DNA of 64,000 nucleotides from the NCBI GenBank assembly GCA_948472945.1, contig CAOKVX010000004.1:1-64000 (forward strand), read 5' to 3'. The number at the start of each line of letters is the position of its first letter. Position 1 is the first letter of the stretch. Source of the DNA: an uncultured Clostridia bacterium (lineage in GTDB: Bacteria > Bacillota > Clostridia > Lachnospirales > Lachnospiraceae). Under the pieces are notes generated by a model. The model saw nothing but the letters and a program-made list of their open reading frames with translations, was not told the DNA's origin and ran no database searches. A program made the translations under genes and the position numbers. Below, one piece after another: positions 18,615-27,715 of the stretch.

Positions 18615-18649
18615 TTTCTTTATCGTTAAATTTAGCTTTGATTTTATCT

Positions 18650-18809
18650 TAGCTCAACGGCGCCAATTTGAACCCGCAGAGGACGGCGTATTTTGTGAAC
18701 GCGAAGGCAGTTGAATGAGTCGTAGCGGTGGCTACGGCGATTGAAACTAACACACGCATTTGCAAAATAGCAATTTTCGAAACAGGTTCAAATTGGCGCC
18801 GTTGAGCTA
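18650..18809. repeat. 160-bp element with perfect 25-bp terminal inverted repeats
   Basis: Bases 18650-18674 are the exact reverse complement of 18785-18809. The 110-nt interior contains its own hairpin around GTCGTAGC...GCTACGGC. It starts 36 nt after tRNA-Leu. Size and symmetry resemble a miniature inverted-repeat element. A minus-strand ORF through it carries no family signal and I regard it as a by-product of the repeat. Confidence 0.75.
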
Positions 18810-19034
18810 CCTGTTGATATTTGGCAAAACTCCGCAAAACCATTTTTTATCGGCAAGGGCTTGAGGAAAGCGATGCGGTGGCATCATTGACAGAAAACAA
18901 CGCTGTCCGATGGGAAATGATGTGACAAAAGACGACGTGCCGGAAGTCTGTTTGGAAGAGACAGACAGCATCAATTTAAAATTGGTGATGAATATACTCA
19001 CTCAATAAAAGTTTAAAAATCTTCGGCTCATACA
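18810..19034. other. Intergenic stretch with a possible gene remnant
   Basis: A plus-strand open stretch between a TGA near 18862 and the TAA near 19007 reads GGIIDRKQRCPMGNDVTKDD and then PEVCLEETDSINLKLVMNIL; its composition looks protein-like but it has no start signal and I do not recognise it. It could be the tail of a gene cut by insertion of the neighbouring element. Confidence 0.25.
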
Positions 19035-21476
19035 TTAAAGCGGTTTATTTAACATTGAACTTATCGGCTGTTTCTTCTTCCAATAAAACACCCAAATTCT
19101 GCAAAGATATGTTACTCCTGCCGTTATTCCAATTGAAATATAAATTTGTTGTTTTGTTAACAGTTCATTTGTGAATGCATATCTTCCCAAAAAAATGTTC
19201 AAGAAACAAGCAGCAATGATACCACTACCGTACATAAAAAACAATTTATTCTGCAGGGCCTTATAGCTCATCCCAAAACTGCGTAACACGCCATATTCGT
19301 AGCTATTCTTTTCCCATTCAATGTATATACTCAAAATAATATAAATACAAATAACAATTATACAAAAAAACAGCATTGTGTTGCTCATAATAGAAGTATA
19401 ATTTCTCATCAGTCCATCCTGACTGTTTCTCATCCCCGAAGAATCTAACAATCCACGCTGAATTGATGCCATTAAAAGCGAGACCTTTTGTTCTATATTT
19501 TTTTGTATGGATACCGGGGTATCCTTATTCATCGTGACGCTTATCGTGTCATATCCTAGGACTGTTTTACTTTTTTTTGCAACCTCCTCACTCATAATTA
19601 CCTGTATATTTCCACATTCTTCTGCATCACAACTGAGCAATGATTCTACTTTGAAGCTTTCGGTACAAAATTCCGCATTATTTTCATTTCCCTGAATTCC
19701 TCCAAGCAGTATCATGCCTTTTTCCTTTATAGACGGATTAAGCAAAACCTTATTATAATCCGGCAAAAGTAACACACATGCTATATCTATGTTTTTTTCC
19801 AAAACAGGACTATTTATTTCATACTTTTTTAAAAAAAGATTAAAATCTTTTTGTGGCAGCACAACTGTCTTAATATTGTTTACAGGTACCGCCACATATT
19901 TCTCAGCCTCATTTGCAACCTGTTTCCATAATGCCTCATCCTCAGGACGTAATTTTTCATCATTATATCCACAATATTGACTGAAATATGAGTCTATGTT
20001 GTTTTTATTTAACAGAATGGTGCTCTGATTTGTTTCAGCCTCCGCAGATAAACTTATTTCATCCTTATATTCATTAAATATATCCAATGCATTAAAAGAA
20101 AAATAATCATTTCCATACATTGCAATATTATATTCTTTTAATGGATAGGAAACAGTAGTACGTTTACTATACAAGTCATAATCTATATCCTCATATTCAC
20201 CACTAAATGTATTCATAAAATTAAACGAAGCTATTGTAAAAAAAATGCATACTGTTTGAATAATCACAACACTTAAGTTAAGCTTTTTAAATTTATATTT
20301 CTTCTGTCTCCTTGAGTTTTCTCCAATGAGTCCTCTTATAACCGTCTCATTTCTGATGTAATTATAGAAAAAAAGTACACCTGAAAAAATTATGCCTACA
20401 ATTATCCCTTCTACCAAAACATTGTATTGTAATGAAGATATATAAAATTTACTGTATCCTCTGAAAATGTTATTAATATATGTGAAACCAATTAGAAACG
20501 ACAATAAATAACCAGTAATTACACCAAACCAAATAAACCCATGTATCAAACAAAATATTACTTTTCGTCTTTCTTTCGGCGACATACCTAATGCTTCAAA
20601 CAAAAAAAGTGTTTTTTTATTACGTAACAAAAAAGCCCTTATAATTACCATTTGTTCTAACAGCAGCAAAAAATTCAACAATACAAGATATAACACTCTG
20701 GTATATATCATATCTTCATTATCTTTATATCCATGTCCATATAATCTTTCATTAATACACATTGTATCCATTGAAATTTTAGACAAAAGATAATCTATAT
20801 CATTTTCCGCATTCCTAAAATTCAACTGTTTCTGCATAATGACCAAAGACTGTTGCACTTCATCATTCTTCTCACATCCACAAATGATAGAAGGATACGC
20901 TTTAGTTTCTAAATATCGTCCATAAGATGTCGATAACAGATATGAATAATTTGAGATAACTCCTGTAATTTCATATTTTACCTGCTTTCCATCTTCTTTC
21001 AGGGAAATGTAAAACGGTATATTTTCATTTTCCATCCCAAACAAATGTAACAGGTATTCTTCTATAACAATTTGATTCGATGCCTGAGGCCAATTCCCTT
21101 TGATTACACTGAAACCAAGATTTTCACCCATATACTCTTTCATGCTTCCCATCGTAATCTTCTTGTCCGCATATTCTATATTTCCAACAACGCCAAAATG
21201 CTCATATGCAAATTGACTGCACTGCTGTTTTATTATTTCCTCATTCTCTTTACTAATCCCGGGTATTACCATAAGAAACTTCCCATATGTCTTTACTGTA
21301 TTGTATTGTTTTGTTTTTATAACGGTATCACTCAGGGAGGTAATTGTAAATAAAAAAGTAAATCCGATAATCAAAGACAACGCTGAGATAAATAATAACT
21401 TCCTGTCACTAGATATAAACATACGAACTAATTTAATGTATTTATTTTTATTCCTATTCAATAACAATCTCACCAT
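19035..21476 (-). CDS. FtsX-like ABC transporter permease
   Basis: 813 aa. One N-terminal membrane helix (about 28-50), a large extracytoplasmic region, three to four helices in the middle (about 260-380 and 405-425), a second large extracytoplasmic region and three C-terminal helices (about 690-800), the MacB/FtsX-type layout. With the adjacent ATPase it would form a mechanotransmission or export complex. Its start overlaps the ATPase stop by about 20 nt, showing translational coupling; a TTG at 21467 with better ribosome-site spacing is an alternative start. Composition is markedly more AT-rich than the flanking core genes, suggesting horizontal acquisition. Confidence 0.85.
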   Translation of the reverse strand: MVRLLLNRNKNKYIKLVRMFISSDRKLLFISALSLIIGFTFLFTITSLSDTVIKTKQYNTVKTYGKFLMVIPGISKENEEIIKQQCSQFAYEHFGVVGNIEYADKKITMGSMKEYMGENLGFSVIKGNWPQASNQIVIEEYLLHLFGMENENIPFYISLKEDGKQVKYEITGVISNYSYLLSTSYGRYLETKAYPSIICGCEKNDEVQQSLVIMQKQLNFRNAENDIDYLLSKISMDTMCINERLYGHGYKDNEDMIYTRVLYLVLLNFLLLLEQMVIIRAFLLRNKKTLFLFEALGMSPKERRKVIFCLIHGFIWFGVITGYLLSFLIGFTYINNIFRGYSKFYISSLQYNVLVEGIIVGIIFSGVLFFYNYIRNETVIRGLIGENSRRQKKYKFKKLNLSVVIIQTVCIFFTIASFNFMNTFSGEYEDIDYDLYSKRTTVSYPLKEYNIAMYGNDYFSFNALDIFNEYKDEISLSAEAETNQSTILLNKNNIDSYFSQYCGYNDEKLRPEDEALWKQVANEAEKYVAVPVNNIKTVVLPQKDFNLFLKKYEINSPVLEKNIDIACVLLLPDYNKVLLNPSIKEKGMILLGGIQGNENNAEFCTESFKVESLLSCDAEECGNIQVIMSEEVAKKSKTVLGYDTISVTMNKDTPVSIQKNIEQKVSLLMASIQRGLLDSSGMRNSQDGLMRNYTSIMSNTMLFFCIIVICIYIILSIYIEWEKNSYEYGVLRSFGMSYKALQNKLFFMYGSGIIAACFLNIFLGRYAFTNELLTKQQIYISIGITAGVTYLCRIWVFYWKKKQPISSMLNKPL

Positions 21477-22140
21477 CCCTTAAACGTATCACCTGCTCGC
21501 AATGTTCTATCAGATTTTCTTCATGGGTAACAATAATAAAAGTTGTTTTATATTCCTCATTAAGTTTCTGGAATAATTCTGTAATTGTCTTCGTATTCTC
21601 AGTATCCAGATTTCCTGTAGGCTCATCTGCAAATATAATCTTTGGTTTTAACAACATTGCCCTCGCTATTGCAGCACGCTGTTGTTCTCCGCCTGACAAT
21701 TCATACGGCATTTTCTTCACTAACATCTCTATTCCTAATACCTTTATTAAAAACTGATAATATTCTTTATCGTATTTATTTCCGTTAACATATGATGGGC
21801 ATAAAATATTTTCTTCTATGTTTATACGTGGAATTAAATGATAAGCCTGAAACACAAATCCGAAATTAATGCCTCTTAACTTTGCCAAATCCGAATCACT
21901 CATGGAACCATATCTCTTTTCAAGATAATAAACATTTCCTTGTGAGGCTTTATCCAATCCTGCAAGAATATTTAAAAGCGTCGTTTTTCCGCTGCCGCTT
22001 TTTCCATATATTAAATTAATCGAGCCTTTTTTAAACTTGGCATTCACCTGTTTTAGCACCTTTGTTCGTATCCTGCTGCTTTCATATGTTTTGGAAATAT
22101 TCTCACATGATAATAAAATGTCTTCAGTTATTATCATCAT
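21454..22140 (-). CDS. ABC transporter ATP-binding protein (LolD/MacB type)
   Basis: 228 aa. Walker A GKSGSGKTT, Q-loop FVFQAYHLIPR, signature LSGGEQQRAAIARAM, Walker B IIFADEPTGNLD and a switch His (VTHEE) are all intact. Two tandem ATGs start it; GGAGG stands 4 nt before the first and 7 nt before the second (22137). It energises the overlapping FtsX-like permease. The cassette begins with a small secreted peptide gene, an arrangement known from peptide/bacteriocin-linked ABC systems. Confidence 0.9.
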   Translation of the reverse strand: MMIITEDILLSCENISKTYESSRIRTKVLKQVNAKFKKGSINLIYGKSGSGKTTLLNILAGLDKASQGNVYYLEKRYGSMSDSDLAKLRGINFGFVFQAYHLIPRINIEENILCPSYVNGNKYDKEYYQFLIKVLGIEMLVKKMPYELSGGEQQRAAIARAMLLKPKIIFADEPTGNLDTENTKTITELFQKLNEEYKTTFIIVTHEENLIEHCEQVIRLRDGEIVIE

Positions 22141-22198
22141 TGTACCTCCCTACCTGATTCGTTCTGTACATATTCTTCCGAAACTATTTAGAATGATA

Positions 22199-22498
22199 TT
22201 AATATATATCCATCAGCTTTCTTATATGTTCCCTTGTAATCTGGATTAAAAAACCATTCCCATCCAAAGTAATATAATAATTTCCGGTAAAGCTAGCGTA
22301 AGAATTTGTATTATATACATATGTTGCTGCCTTACTTTTACATTTTGTATCCATGTTACTAAGCTTAAATTCTGTTTTCCCTATAACATTACTTGAGAAA
22401 CTAAAAGTAAAATCATTGGCAGCATATACTGTTGAAATTCCTCCTAACAATAATGTCATACCAGCTATTGCCAAACCTCTTTTCATATTTTTTTTCAT
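22199..22498 (-). CDS. Small secreted peptide encoded with an ABC transporter
   Basis: 99 aa. Classic signal peptide (MKKNMKRGLAIAGMTLLLGG...VYA, cleavage likely after residue 26) followed by a polar mature part of about 73 residues beginning ANDFTFSFSSN, with one cysteine and many Asn/Thr/Ser/Tyr. No known toxin motif. Small exported proteins of similar size and look (DUF2712-like and lactococcin-972-like) occur with ATPase/FtsX-like permease pairs, exactly the neighbours here (ATPase 58 nt downstream). A bacteriocin, or the peptide ligand of the transporter, is an inference. Confidence 0.6.
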   Translation of the reverse strand: MKKNMKRGLAIAGMTLLLGGISTVYAANDFTFSFSSNVIGKTEFKLSNMDTKCKSKAATYVYNTNSYASFTGNYYITLDGNGFLIQITREHIRKLMDIY

Positions 22499-22870
22499 AT
22501 TATTTTCATAATATATTTTTGTTGTTCATTATATTGATATTGCAATTAATTGCATTTAAAATATATTATATATTCCCATCATTCAAGCATATTCAATATT
22601 ATTTTACTTTATCTTATATTTTTTTACATTATCTTGTTGCTCATTCCAGACCGTATCATTTCAGTCATCTAAATTAAACTAGCTTTTAGTCCTTTATCAC
22701 TTAATTCTGTAGCAGTTATGTAGTATATTAATTTTACAATTATTATCGTAAGAAATTACACTCTATAACGAATTAAAATATATATTATAATACAATATAT
22801 ACAAACTTAAAATTGTTTTATACAATGCATTTACATATATAAATTTATAGAGTAAAAAGGAGGAGACATC
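22499..22870. other. AT-rich divergent intergenic region
   Basis: About 370 nt of strongly AT-rich sequence between the leftward peptide gene and the rightward lipoprotein gene. A TATAAT at 22786-22791 could be the -10 of the lipoprotein gene; no convincing -35 was found. No gene or RNA structure was recognised. Confidence 0.4.
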
Positions 22871-24262
22871 ATGAAAAAATGGAGTGTTTTGAAAAAGCCA
22901 CAGGCTGCCGTATTAGCCTTAGCAATGTCAATATCACTTCTCACCGCATGTTCAGGCTCAAGCGAAAAATCTGCAGATACCGGAACTACTGAACATTTCA
23001 GCATGGAGGATTCCGATTTATCCGCACCAGATTCAGCAGGCGATTCATCAGTTGCAGGAGATTCATCTATATCGGACGGATTAGCAAGTACAGACGGCAC
23101 AGACCGGGAAACAGAGCATGAATTAAGCAAATCCACCTCTGAATCAAAAGTCACTCCGGATGACACAGTTACAAAAGAGGAAGATATTCCAAAAGCCGAG
23201 GCCGGACTGCTGACTGCCGGAAGATGGAACGACAACGATAACTGGGGGTATTTTACCAATCTAGTAAACAAGGGGGCTATTGCTTTTCCGTCCTATGGAC
23301 TCAACCCATGCAACAGAATTTCAGTTACCGTTAAAAACTCTGAAAGCACACCGCTGCCTAACCAAACTGTGACATTGGAAGATTACGATGGAAAAACAAT
23401 CTGGGAATCCGTTTCGGACAAGACCGGAATTGCATATCTTTTTTATAATGACAACGACAAACCAGTAAAAATAATTGCAATAAAGGATGACGGCTCAAAA
23501 GAAAGCTTTGATGTCAAAATTGATAAGAAAAATAATAAAAAGAATGACAGCGAAGACGACAGCAATAACAACGCCCAAAATAACAGCCAGACAAATCAGG
23601 TGGCCGATAACGAGTTTGAAATAACGCTCGACCTGACTCCGTCAAAATACAAAAAAATGGATATTATGTTCATAATGGACGCGACAGGCTCAATGACAGA
23701 TGAGATGACATTTCTTCAGGAAGACTTCTCTAAAATAACAAGAGAGGCCGGGGCTGAAAACATACGTTACAGCGTTAACTTCTACCGCGATGAGGGTGAC
23801 GACTACGTGACAAAGTGTTTTGATTTTTCAACAAATATAAAGGAAATACAGAAAAATATAAATAAACAGGCGGCGGAAGGAGGCGGAGATATACCTGAAG
23901 CCGTATCTCAAATACTTGATAAAAGTATAAATTCTTCTTCATGGGATAAAGACTCCATAAAACTTGCTTTCCTTATATTTGACGCCCCGCCGCATTCTGA
24001 GATGAGTGACAAAATATACGAAACCGTCAAAAGGGCTTCAGAGATGGGCGTGCATTTTGTTCCTGTTGTTTCATCCAACGCGGAGAGGGATACAGAGCTT
24101 TTCGGACGCGCGCTTGCAATATGCACCAACGGAGAATATGTATTTCTGACTGATGATTCCGGTATCGGGGAATCGCACCTTGAGCCAATCATAGGCGATT
24201 ACACGGTCGAACCGCTGTACGATATAATAATTAATATTATAAAAGAATATAGTAATCAATAA
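22871..24262 (+). CDS. Lipoprotein with von Willebrand factor A domain
   Basis: 463 aa. Lipobox LLTAC gives lipid-modified Cys27. Residues 28-110 are acidic and Ser/Asp-rich (spacer). Residues 117-150 (GRWNDNDNWGYFTN...NPCNRI) and a beta-rich segment to about 215 follow, then an Asn/Lys/Asp-rich linker. The vWA domain starts at about 262 with the MIDAS motif DATGS (Asp270-Ser274). vWA domains bind metal-dependent protein partners, so an extracytoplasmic adhesive or assembly role is likely. AAGGAGG stands 9 nt before the ATG. A terminator follows at 24286. Confidence 0.88.
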   Translation: MKKWSVLKKPQAAVLALAMSISLLTACSGSSEKSADTGTTEHFSMEDSDLSAPDSAGDSSVAGDSSISDGLASTDGTDRETEHELSKSTSESKVTPDDTVTKEEDIPKAEAGLLTAGRWNDNDNWGYFTNLVNKGAIAFPSYGLNPCNRISVTVKNSESTPLPNQTVTLEDYDGKTIWESVSDKTGIAYLFYNDNDKPVKIIAIKDDGSKESFDVKIDKKNNKKNDSEDDSNNNAQNNSQTNQVADNEFEITLDLTPSKYKKMDIMFIMDATGSMTDEMTFLQEDFSKITREAGAENIRYSVNFYRDEGDDYVTKCFDFSTNIKEIQKNINKQAAEGGGDIPEAVSQILDKSINSSSWDKDSIKLAFLIFDAPPHSEMSDKIYETVKRASEMGVHFVPVVSSNAERDTELFGRALAICTNGEYVFLTDDSGIGESHLEPIIGDYTVEPLYDIIINIIKEYSNQ

Positions 24263-24285
24263 ATTGAAAGTCTCTACAACTTGAA

Positions 24286-24312
24286 CGGGAAGTCCATATT
24301 TCGGACTTCCCG
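24286..24312. terminator. Bidirectional terminator between convergent genes
   Basis: Perfect 10-bp stem CGGGAAGTCC (24286-24295) with GGACTTCCCG (24303-24312), 7-nt loop. It lies between the ends of the vWA gene (+) and the DHH gene (-), with T/A-rich flanks. Confidence 0.75.
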
Positions 24313-24339
24313 GATAATTCTATATATGCAATATTTATT

Positions 24340-25257
24340 CTACTTGCTGAGCTCTACAAGCTCCTTAAGAAGCTCGGGAACTTTTTCATCCATAGTCTCA
24401 TTACTGAACTGGCATGTTCCAACAGCCTTATGTCCGCCGCCGCCGTATTTAAGCATAAGGCTTCCAACATTTACGTCGGACGAGCGGTTGATTATGCTGT
24501 AGCCTACTGCCACCGAGCACCCTTCGCCGCCTTTTCCTGATACAATCCATGCAGATATATTCTGCTCAGGATATATACTGTATATCATGAAACGGTTTCC
24601 CGAGTAAATAGGGTCAACACCTCTCAAATCAGAGATAATTACATTACCCTCAACCCTCGTATTGGCTTTTACCATCTCCTTAAACTTCTCAGCCTGTTCA
24701 TGATAAACATCAATACGTTCCACAACGTCAGGAAGCGCCAGAATCTCCTCAGTAGACATCGTCCTGCATGCGTCAATAAGCATCTCCATAAGCTGATAAT
24801 TGGATATCCTGAAATTTCTCCAGCGGCCGAGCCCGGTTCTTGGGTCCATTATAAATCCCACCAGAATCCATCCAGACGGATTAAGTACCTCGTCAATAGT
24901 TAGGTTAGCTGAATCTACCTTATCGACAGCCTCCATCATATCGTCAAACTGAGGAAACTTATCTTTTCCACCATAATATTCATATATAATACGCGCGCAT
25001 GAAGGAGTGATACGGCTTTCCCCCTTATATTTACCTTCCAGCTTTTGTCTCTCCTGCTCGCTGCTGTGATGGTCGAACCACAGTCCGCAGCCTTCAACAA
25101 ACGGAACATTGGCAAGACAATCATTTTCATCTACCTCGACAAGCCCATCCTGCAAATCCTTTGGATGCGCAAACTTCCAGCTGTCAATAATACCCGCTTC
25201 CTTTAAAAGCGCCGCACATGCCAATCCATCAAAATCCGACCTTGTTACTAACCTCAT
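24340..25257 (-). CDS. DHH/DHHA1 family phosphoesterase
   Basis: About 305 aa from the ATG at 25257 (GGGGG 12 nt upstream; the ATG at 25269 abuts the site). N-terminal DHH motifs: RSDFDGLACA, a variant of the usual DHD, and WFDHHSS. C-terminal DHHA1 motif YGGGGHKAVGTCQF. Relatives are oligoribonucleases (NrnA), cyclic-di-AMP/pGpG phosphodiesterases or pyrophosphatases using two metal ions. No GGDEF or PAS domain is present. Substrate cannot be assigned from the sequence; a nano-RNase or cyclic-dinucleotide role is the likeliest guess. Confidence 0.85.
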   Translation of the reverse strand: MRLVTRSDFDGLACAALLKEAGIIDSWKFAHPKDLQDGLVEVDENDCLANVPFVEGCGLWFDHHSSEQERQKLEGKYKGESRITPSCARIIYEYYGGKDKFPQFDDMMEAVDKVDSANLTIDEVLNPSGWILVGFIMDPRTGLGRWRNFRISNYQLMEMLIDACRTMSTEEILALPDVVERIDVYHEQAEKFKEMVKANTRVEGNVIISDLRGVDPIYSGNRFMIYSIYPEQNISAWIVSGKGGEGCSVAVGYSIINRSSDVNVGSLMLKYGGGGHKAVGTCQFSNETMDEKVPELLKELVELSK

Positions 25258-25479
25258 TATATTCGTCATCCCCCTCGCCGCTCTATGTAAGAGCTTATTT
25301 GCTTATGCAGTATAGTATACAACTATTTGAGGATTTTTTCCATATGTTTTATAAATTTAAATATAAATTTATTAATGTTTACATTAATGTGGCACATGTC
25401 AATTATAGTAACGCATACATCACTTATTCTCGTACAGTTGCAATAATAATGCAGGAAATCCGACTGTAAATCTCGCTAT

Positions 25480-25507
25480 TTCCACGCTCTGGGAATTGTG
25501 GTATAAT
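25480..25507 (+). promoter_or_regulatory. Putative promoter upstream of the DUF4317 gene
   Basis: TTCCAC (25480-25485), 16-nt spacer, perfect TATAAT (25502-25507). It implies a leader of about 230 nt before the gene at 25745. Confidence 0.5.
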
Positions 25508-25513
25508 ATCGAC

Positions 25514-25682
25514 AGATATTATACCCGCACCGGTTCTCATCCGACCAAAGATAGGACATATTCAAAGACAGACCGTGTACATCCGTCAGGGTTTGCTATG
25601 TCTGGAGGGCATAGTATAATTTCCGCGAACACCCGTGAACGAAAAGCCACTGCTTGTTTATCAAATGTCTGATGAACAGCCG
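25514..25682 (+). ncRNA. Candidate structured RNA / long 5' leader
   Basis: The stretch is less AT-rich than its flanks and holds several possible stems: ATTATAC (25518-25524) with GTATAAT (25614-25620); GGACAT (about 25554) with ATGTCT (about 25598); and a 9-bp hairpin TGTTTATCA/TGATGAACA around 25655-25679. It follows a good -10 box. It does not match any riboswitch consensus I can recall. No T-run follows, so it may be the leader of the DUF4317 mRNA rather than a separate RNA. Confidence 0.3.
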
Positions 25683-25744
25683 CTTGATTCGAAAATAGAG
25701 AACTTTAGATATGATTGAATATTATAAAACAAAAAGGAGACGCC

Positions 25745-26914
25745 ATGAACAAAAAGGAACTATCAGAAATAAAAAAACTTCTCAACAAAGATAAATGTCA
25801 TATAACAAGACTCTGCGGATGTTACGTCGACTCGGAGAAAAATATTAAAACTACAATAAAGCAGGCCTTTCACTCACTTGAGGACGAGGAGATGTTTAAA
25901 TATATCAATATATTCAGAGGCTCTCTGTCGGGCACAATCGGAAAGAATCTAATCAACCTTGAGTTTCCTTCCGAACAGGAAACGGATGGGGGCACACAGC
26001 ACTTTCTTATGCAGCTTAAGGAAAGCCGTCTTAGGGATGACGACCTAATTCAGGAATTTTATAACCGCGTCATAGAAAATTATGAATACGGAGAAAACTT
26101 TTACATAATACTCGCACACGCGGCATATGACATTCCTACAATTACAAGCGACAATTACGAGCAGGAGGACGCATCCATATATGTATATGAGCATCTGCTG
26201 TGCAGCATATGCCCTGTCAAACTCGAAAAGTCGGGCCTGTGCTACAACTCCGAGTCCAATACAATCGAGACTAAGATACGCGGCTGGCTCGTCGACTCAC
26301 CCATACACGGATTTCTGTTTCCTGCATTTAACGACAGGAATACGGACATCCACGCAATGCTGTACTATACAAAGAAAAGTGAAGAGCCAAATCCTTCATT
26401 TATGGATAACATGTTTGCGTGCCGCAAACCGCTCACTTCCAAAAACCAAAACGAGACGTTCCAGTCTATCATAACAAACTCACTCGGCGAAGAATGCTGC
26501 TTCGGCACCGTAAAAAATATACACGAGAATATAAACGAGATGATTGAAGTGCAGAAAGACCTGCCTGAACCGGTTATCCTCGACAAAAGCGATGTAAAAC
26601 AGTTGTTTGCTGACAGCGGCATAAGCAATGAGAGACTCGACTTGTTTGACAAAAGCTATGAGCATACAATGTATGAAAACGCTGACATTGACGAGGATGA
26701 ACTAGACAACACTTCGTTTATTGCAAACAACATAACTAACCAGCGCAATATTGAGATTAAAATGGCGGACGTTTCAATAAAAGTAAGCCCTGACAAATCG
26801 CATCTGGTAGAAACGCGCATAATTGACGGAATACCTTATATCACGGTTCAGGTTGACGGCGTAATAGAGTTAAACGGCGTAGCAGTGCGCCCTGACGCAC
26901 CGGATTTGGAATAA
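25745..26914 (+). CDS. DUF4317 family protein
   Basis: 389 aa from the ATG at 25745, chosen for the AAAAGGAG site 7 nt upstream. The N-terminus MNKKELSEIKKLLNKDKCHI with LCGCYVD and the overall layout match the DUF4317 family of Clostridia, a cytoplasmic family of unknown function. No signal peptide or membrane helix. The C-terminal 60 residues (IKMADVSIKVSPDKSHLVET onward) look like a separate small beta domain. It stands alone on its strand, converging with the response regulator gene, and has a long, possibly structured leader. Confidence 0.85.
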   Translation: MNKKELSEIKKLLNKDKCHITRLCGCYVDSEKNIKTTIKQAFHSLEDEEMFKYINIFRGSLSGTIGKNLINLEFPSEQETDGGTQHFLMQLKESRLRDDDLIQEFYNRVIENYEYGENFYIILAHAAYDIPTITSDNYEQEDASIYVYEHLLCSICPVKLEKSGLCYNSESNTIETKIRGWLVDSPIHGFLFPAFNDRNTDIHAMLYYTKKSEEPNPSFMDNMFACRKPLTSKNQNETFQSIITNSLGEECCFGTVKNIHENINEMIEVQKDLPEPVILDKSDVKQLFADSGISNERLDLFDKSYEHTMYENADIDEDELDNTSFIANNITNQRNIEIKMADVSIKVSPDKSHLVETRIIDGIPYITVQVDGVIELNGVAVRPDAPDLE

Positions 26915-26951
26915 TTTGACCGAGCAATTAGTCTGTCCAAAAATATTATCC

Positions 26952-27629
26952 TTACCCTGTTTCTGTTCCGCGCTTGTGCGTCAGATAAAATACGGCAAGC
27001 TGAGTACGGTCCCTCAACTCAAGTTTCTCAAGAATAACGCTTATATAATTGCGGACAGTTCCCTCCGACAAAAACATCCTGTCCGCAATCTCCTTATTGT
27101 TAAGGCCTTCTGACACAAGAATGATAACCTGCAGTTCTCTGTCGTTAATACCTTGCTGTTTAAATAATCTTTCATCATCAGTACTTCCACCTGCATTACT
27201 TTTACAGTTTTCTATAATCTCCGGAATCCTGCTCATTACCTCACTGCCAAATACCGTCTGCCCTTTCGATACTAAGACAACAGACTGCGATATTGCCGCA
27301 AAATCCTGCTTTAATATATAACCCTTAGCGCCAATATTCAAAGTCTTAATAATGTACTCGTCATCATTAAATGTTGTAAGCAGGAGAATCTTAGCATCAG
27401 GGTATTTTTCAAGCACATACGCCGCAGCGTCGAGACCCGACATATTTTTCATGCGTATATCCATCAAAAGAACATCGGGCATACAGCTCTCATACAAGTT
27501 AAGCGCATCCAAACCGTCGTCGCCGATGTCGACAACCTCAATTTTACCCTCGGCCTCCAATATCGTCTTCAGCGACATTGACACCATAGGGTCATCATCT
27601 ACAATTAATACTCTGATTACATCCTCCAT
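26952..27629 (-). CDS. NarL/LuxR-type response regulator
   Basis: 225 aa. Receiver domain with acidic pocket (VDDDP), phospho-acceptor Asp57 (LLMDIRM), Thr in LLTTFND and Lys in GAKGYILK. The C-terminal LuxR-type helix-turn-helix reads EGLNNKEIADRMFLSEGTV. Partner of the kinase gene immediately upstream on the same strand (86-nt gap). The divergent ABC exporter at 29.2 kb is the likely target, as in DesKR/LiaRS-like systems next to transporter genes; the inverted repeats at 29031-29133 are candidate binding or leader sites. Confidence 0.93.
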   Translation of the reverse strand: MEDVIRVLIVDDDPMVSMSLKTILEAEGKIEVVDIGDDGLDALNLYESCMPDVLLMDIRMKNMSGLDAAAYVLEKYPDAKILLLTTFNDDEYIIKTLNIGAKGYILKQDFAAISQSVVLVSKGQTVFGSEVMSRIPEIIENCKSNAGGSTDDERLFKQQGINDRELQVIILVSEGLNNKEIADRMFLSEGTVRNYISVILEKLELRDRTQLAVFYLTHKRGTETG

Positions 27630-27715
27630 TAATATTCCACCCTCCGTCCGTTAAATGTCTTCTCTTATATCCTCTGCTTTTCCATATCTCAATTTCGTCT
27701 GCCTGTGCAATCACT

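Noticed and set aside
18649-18843. Minus-strand 64-aa ORF inside the inverted-repeat element
   Set aside because: It covers both repeat arms, has no ribosome site or family motif, and is explained by the repeat itself.
19035-22140. BceAB-type bacitracin resistance transporter
   Set aside because: The permease does not show the ten-helix BceB layout and no adjacent two-component system is present; the peptide-linked FtsX-type interpretation fits better.
25514-25682. 6S RNA, SRP RNA or a known riboswitch
   Set aside because: None of the conserved cores I could recall are present, so it is left as an unassigned candidate.
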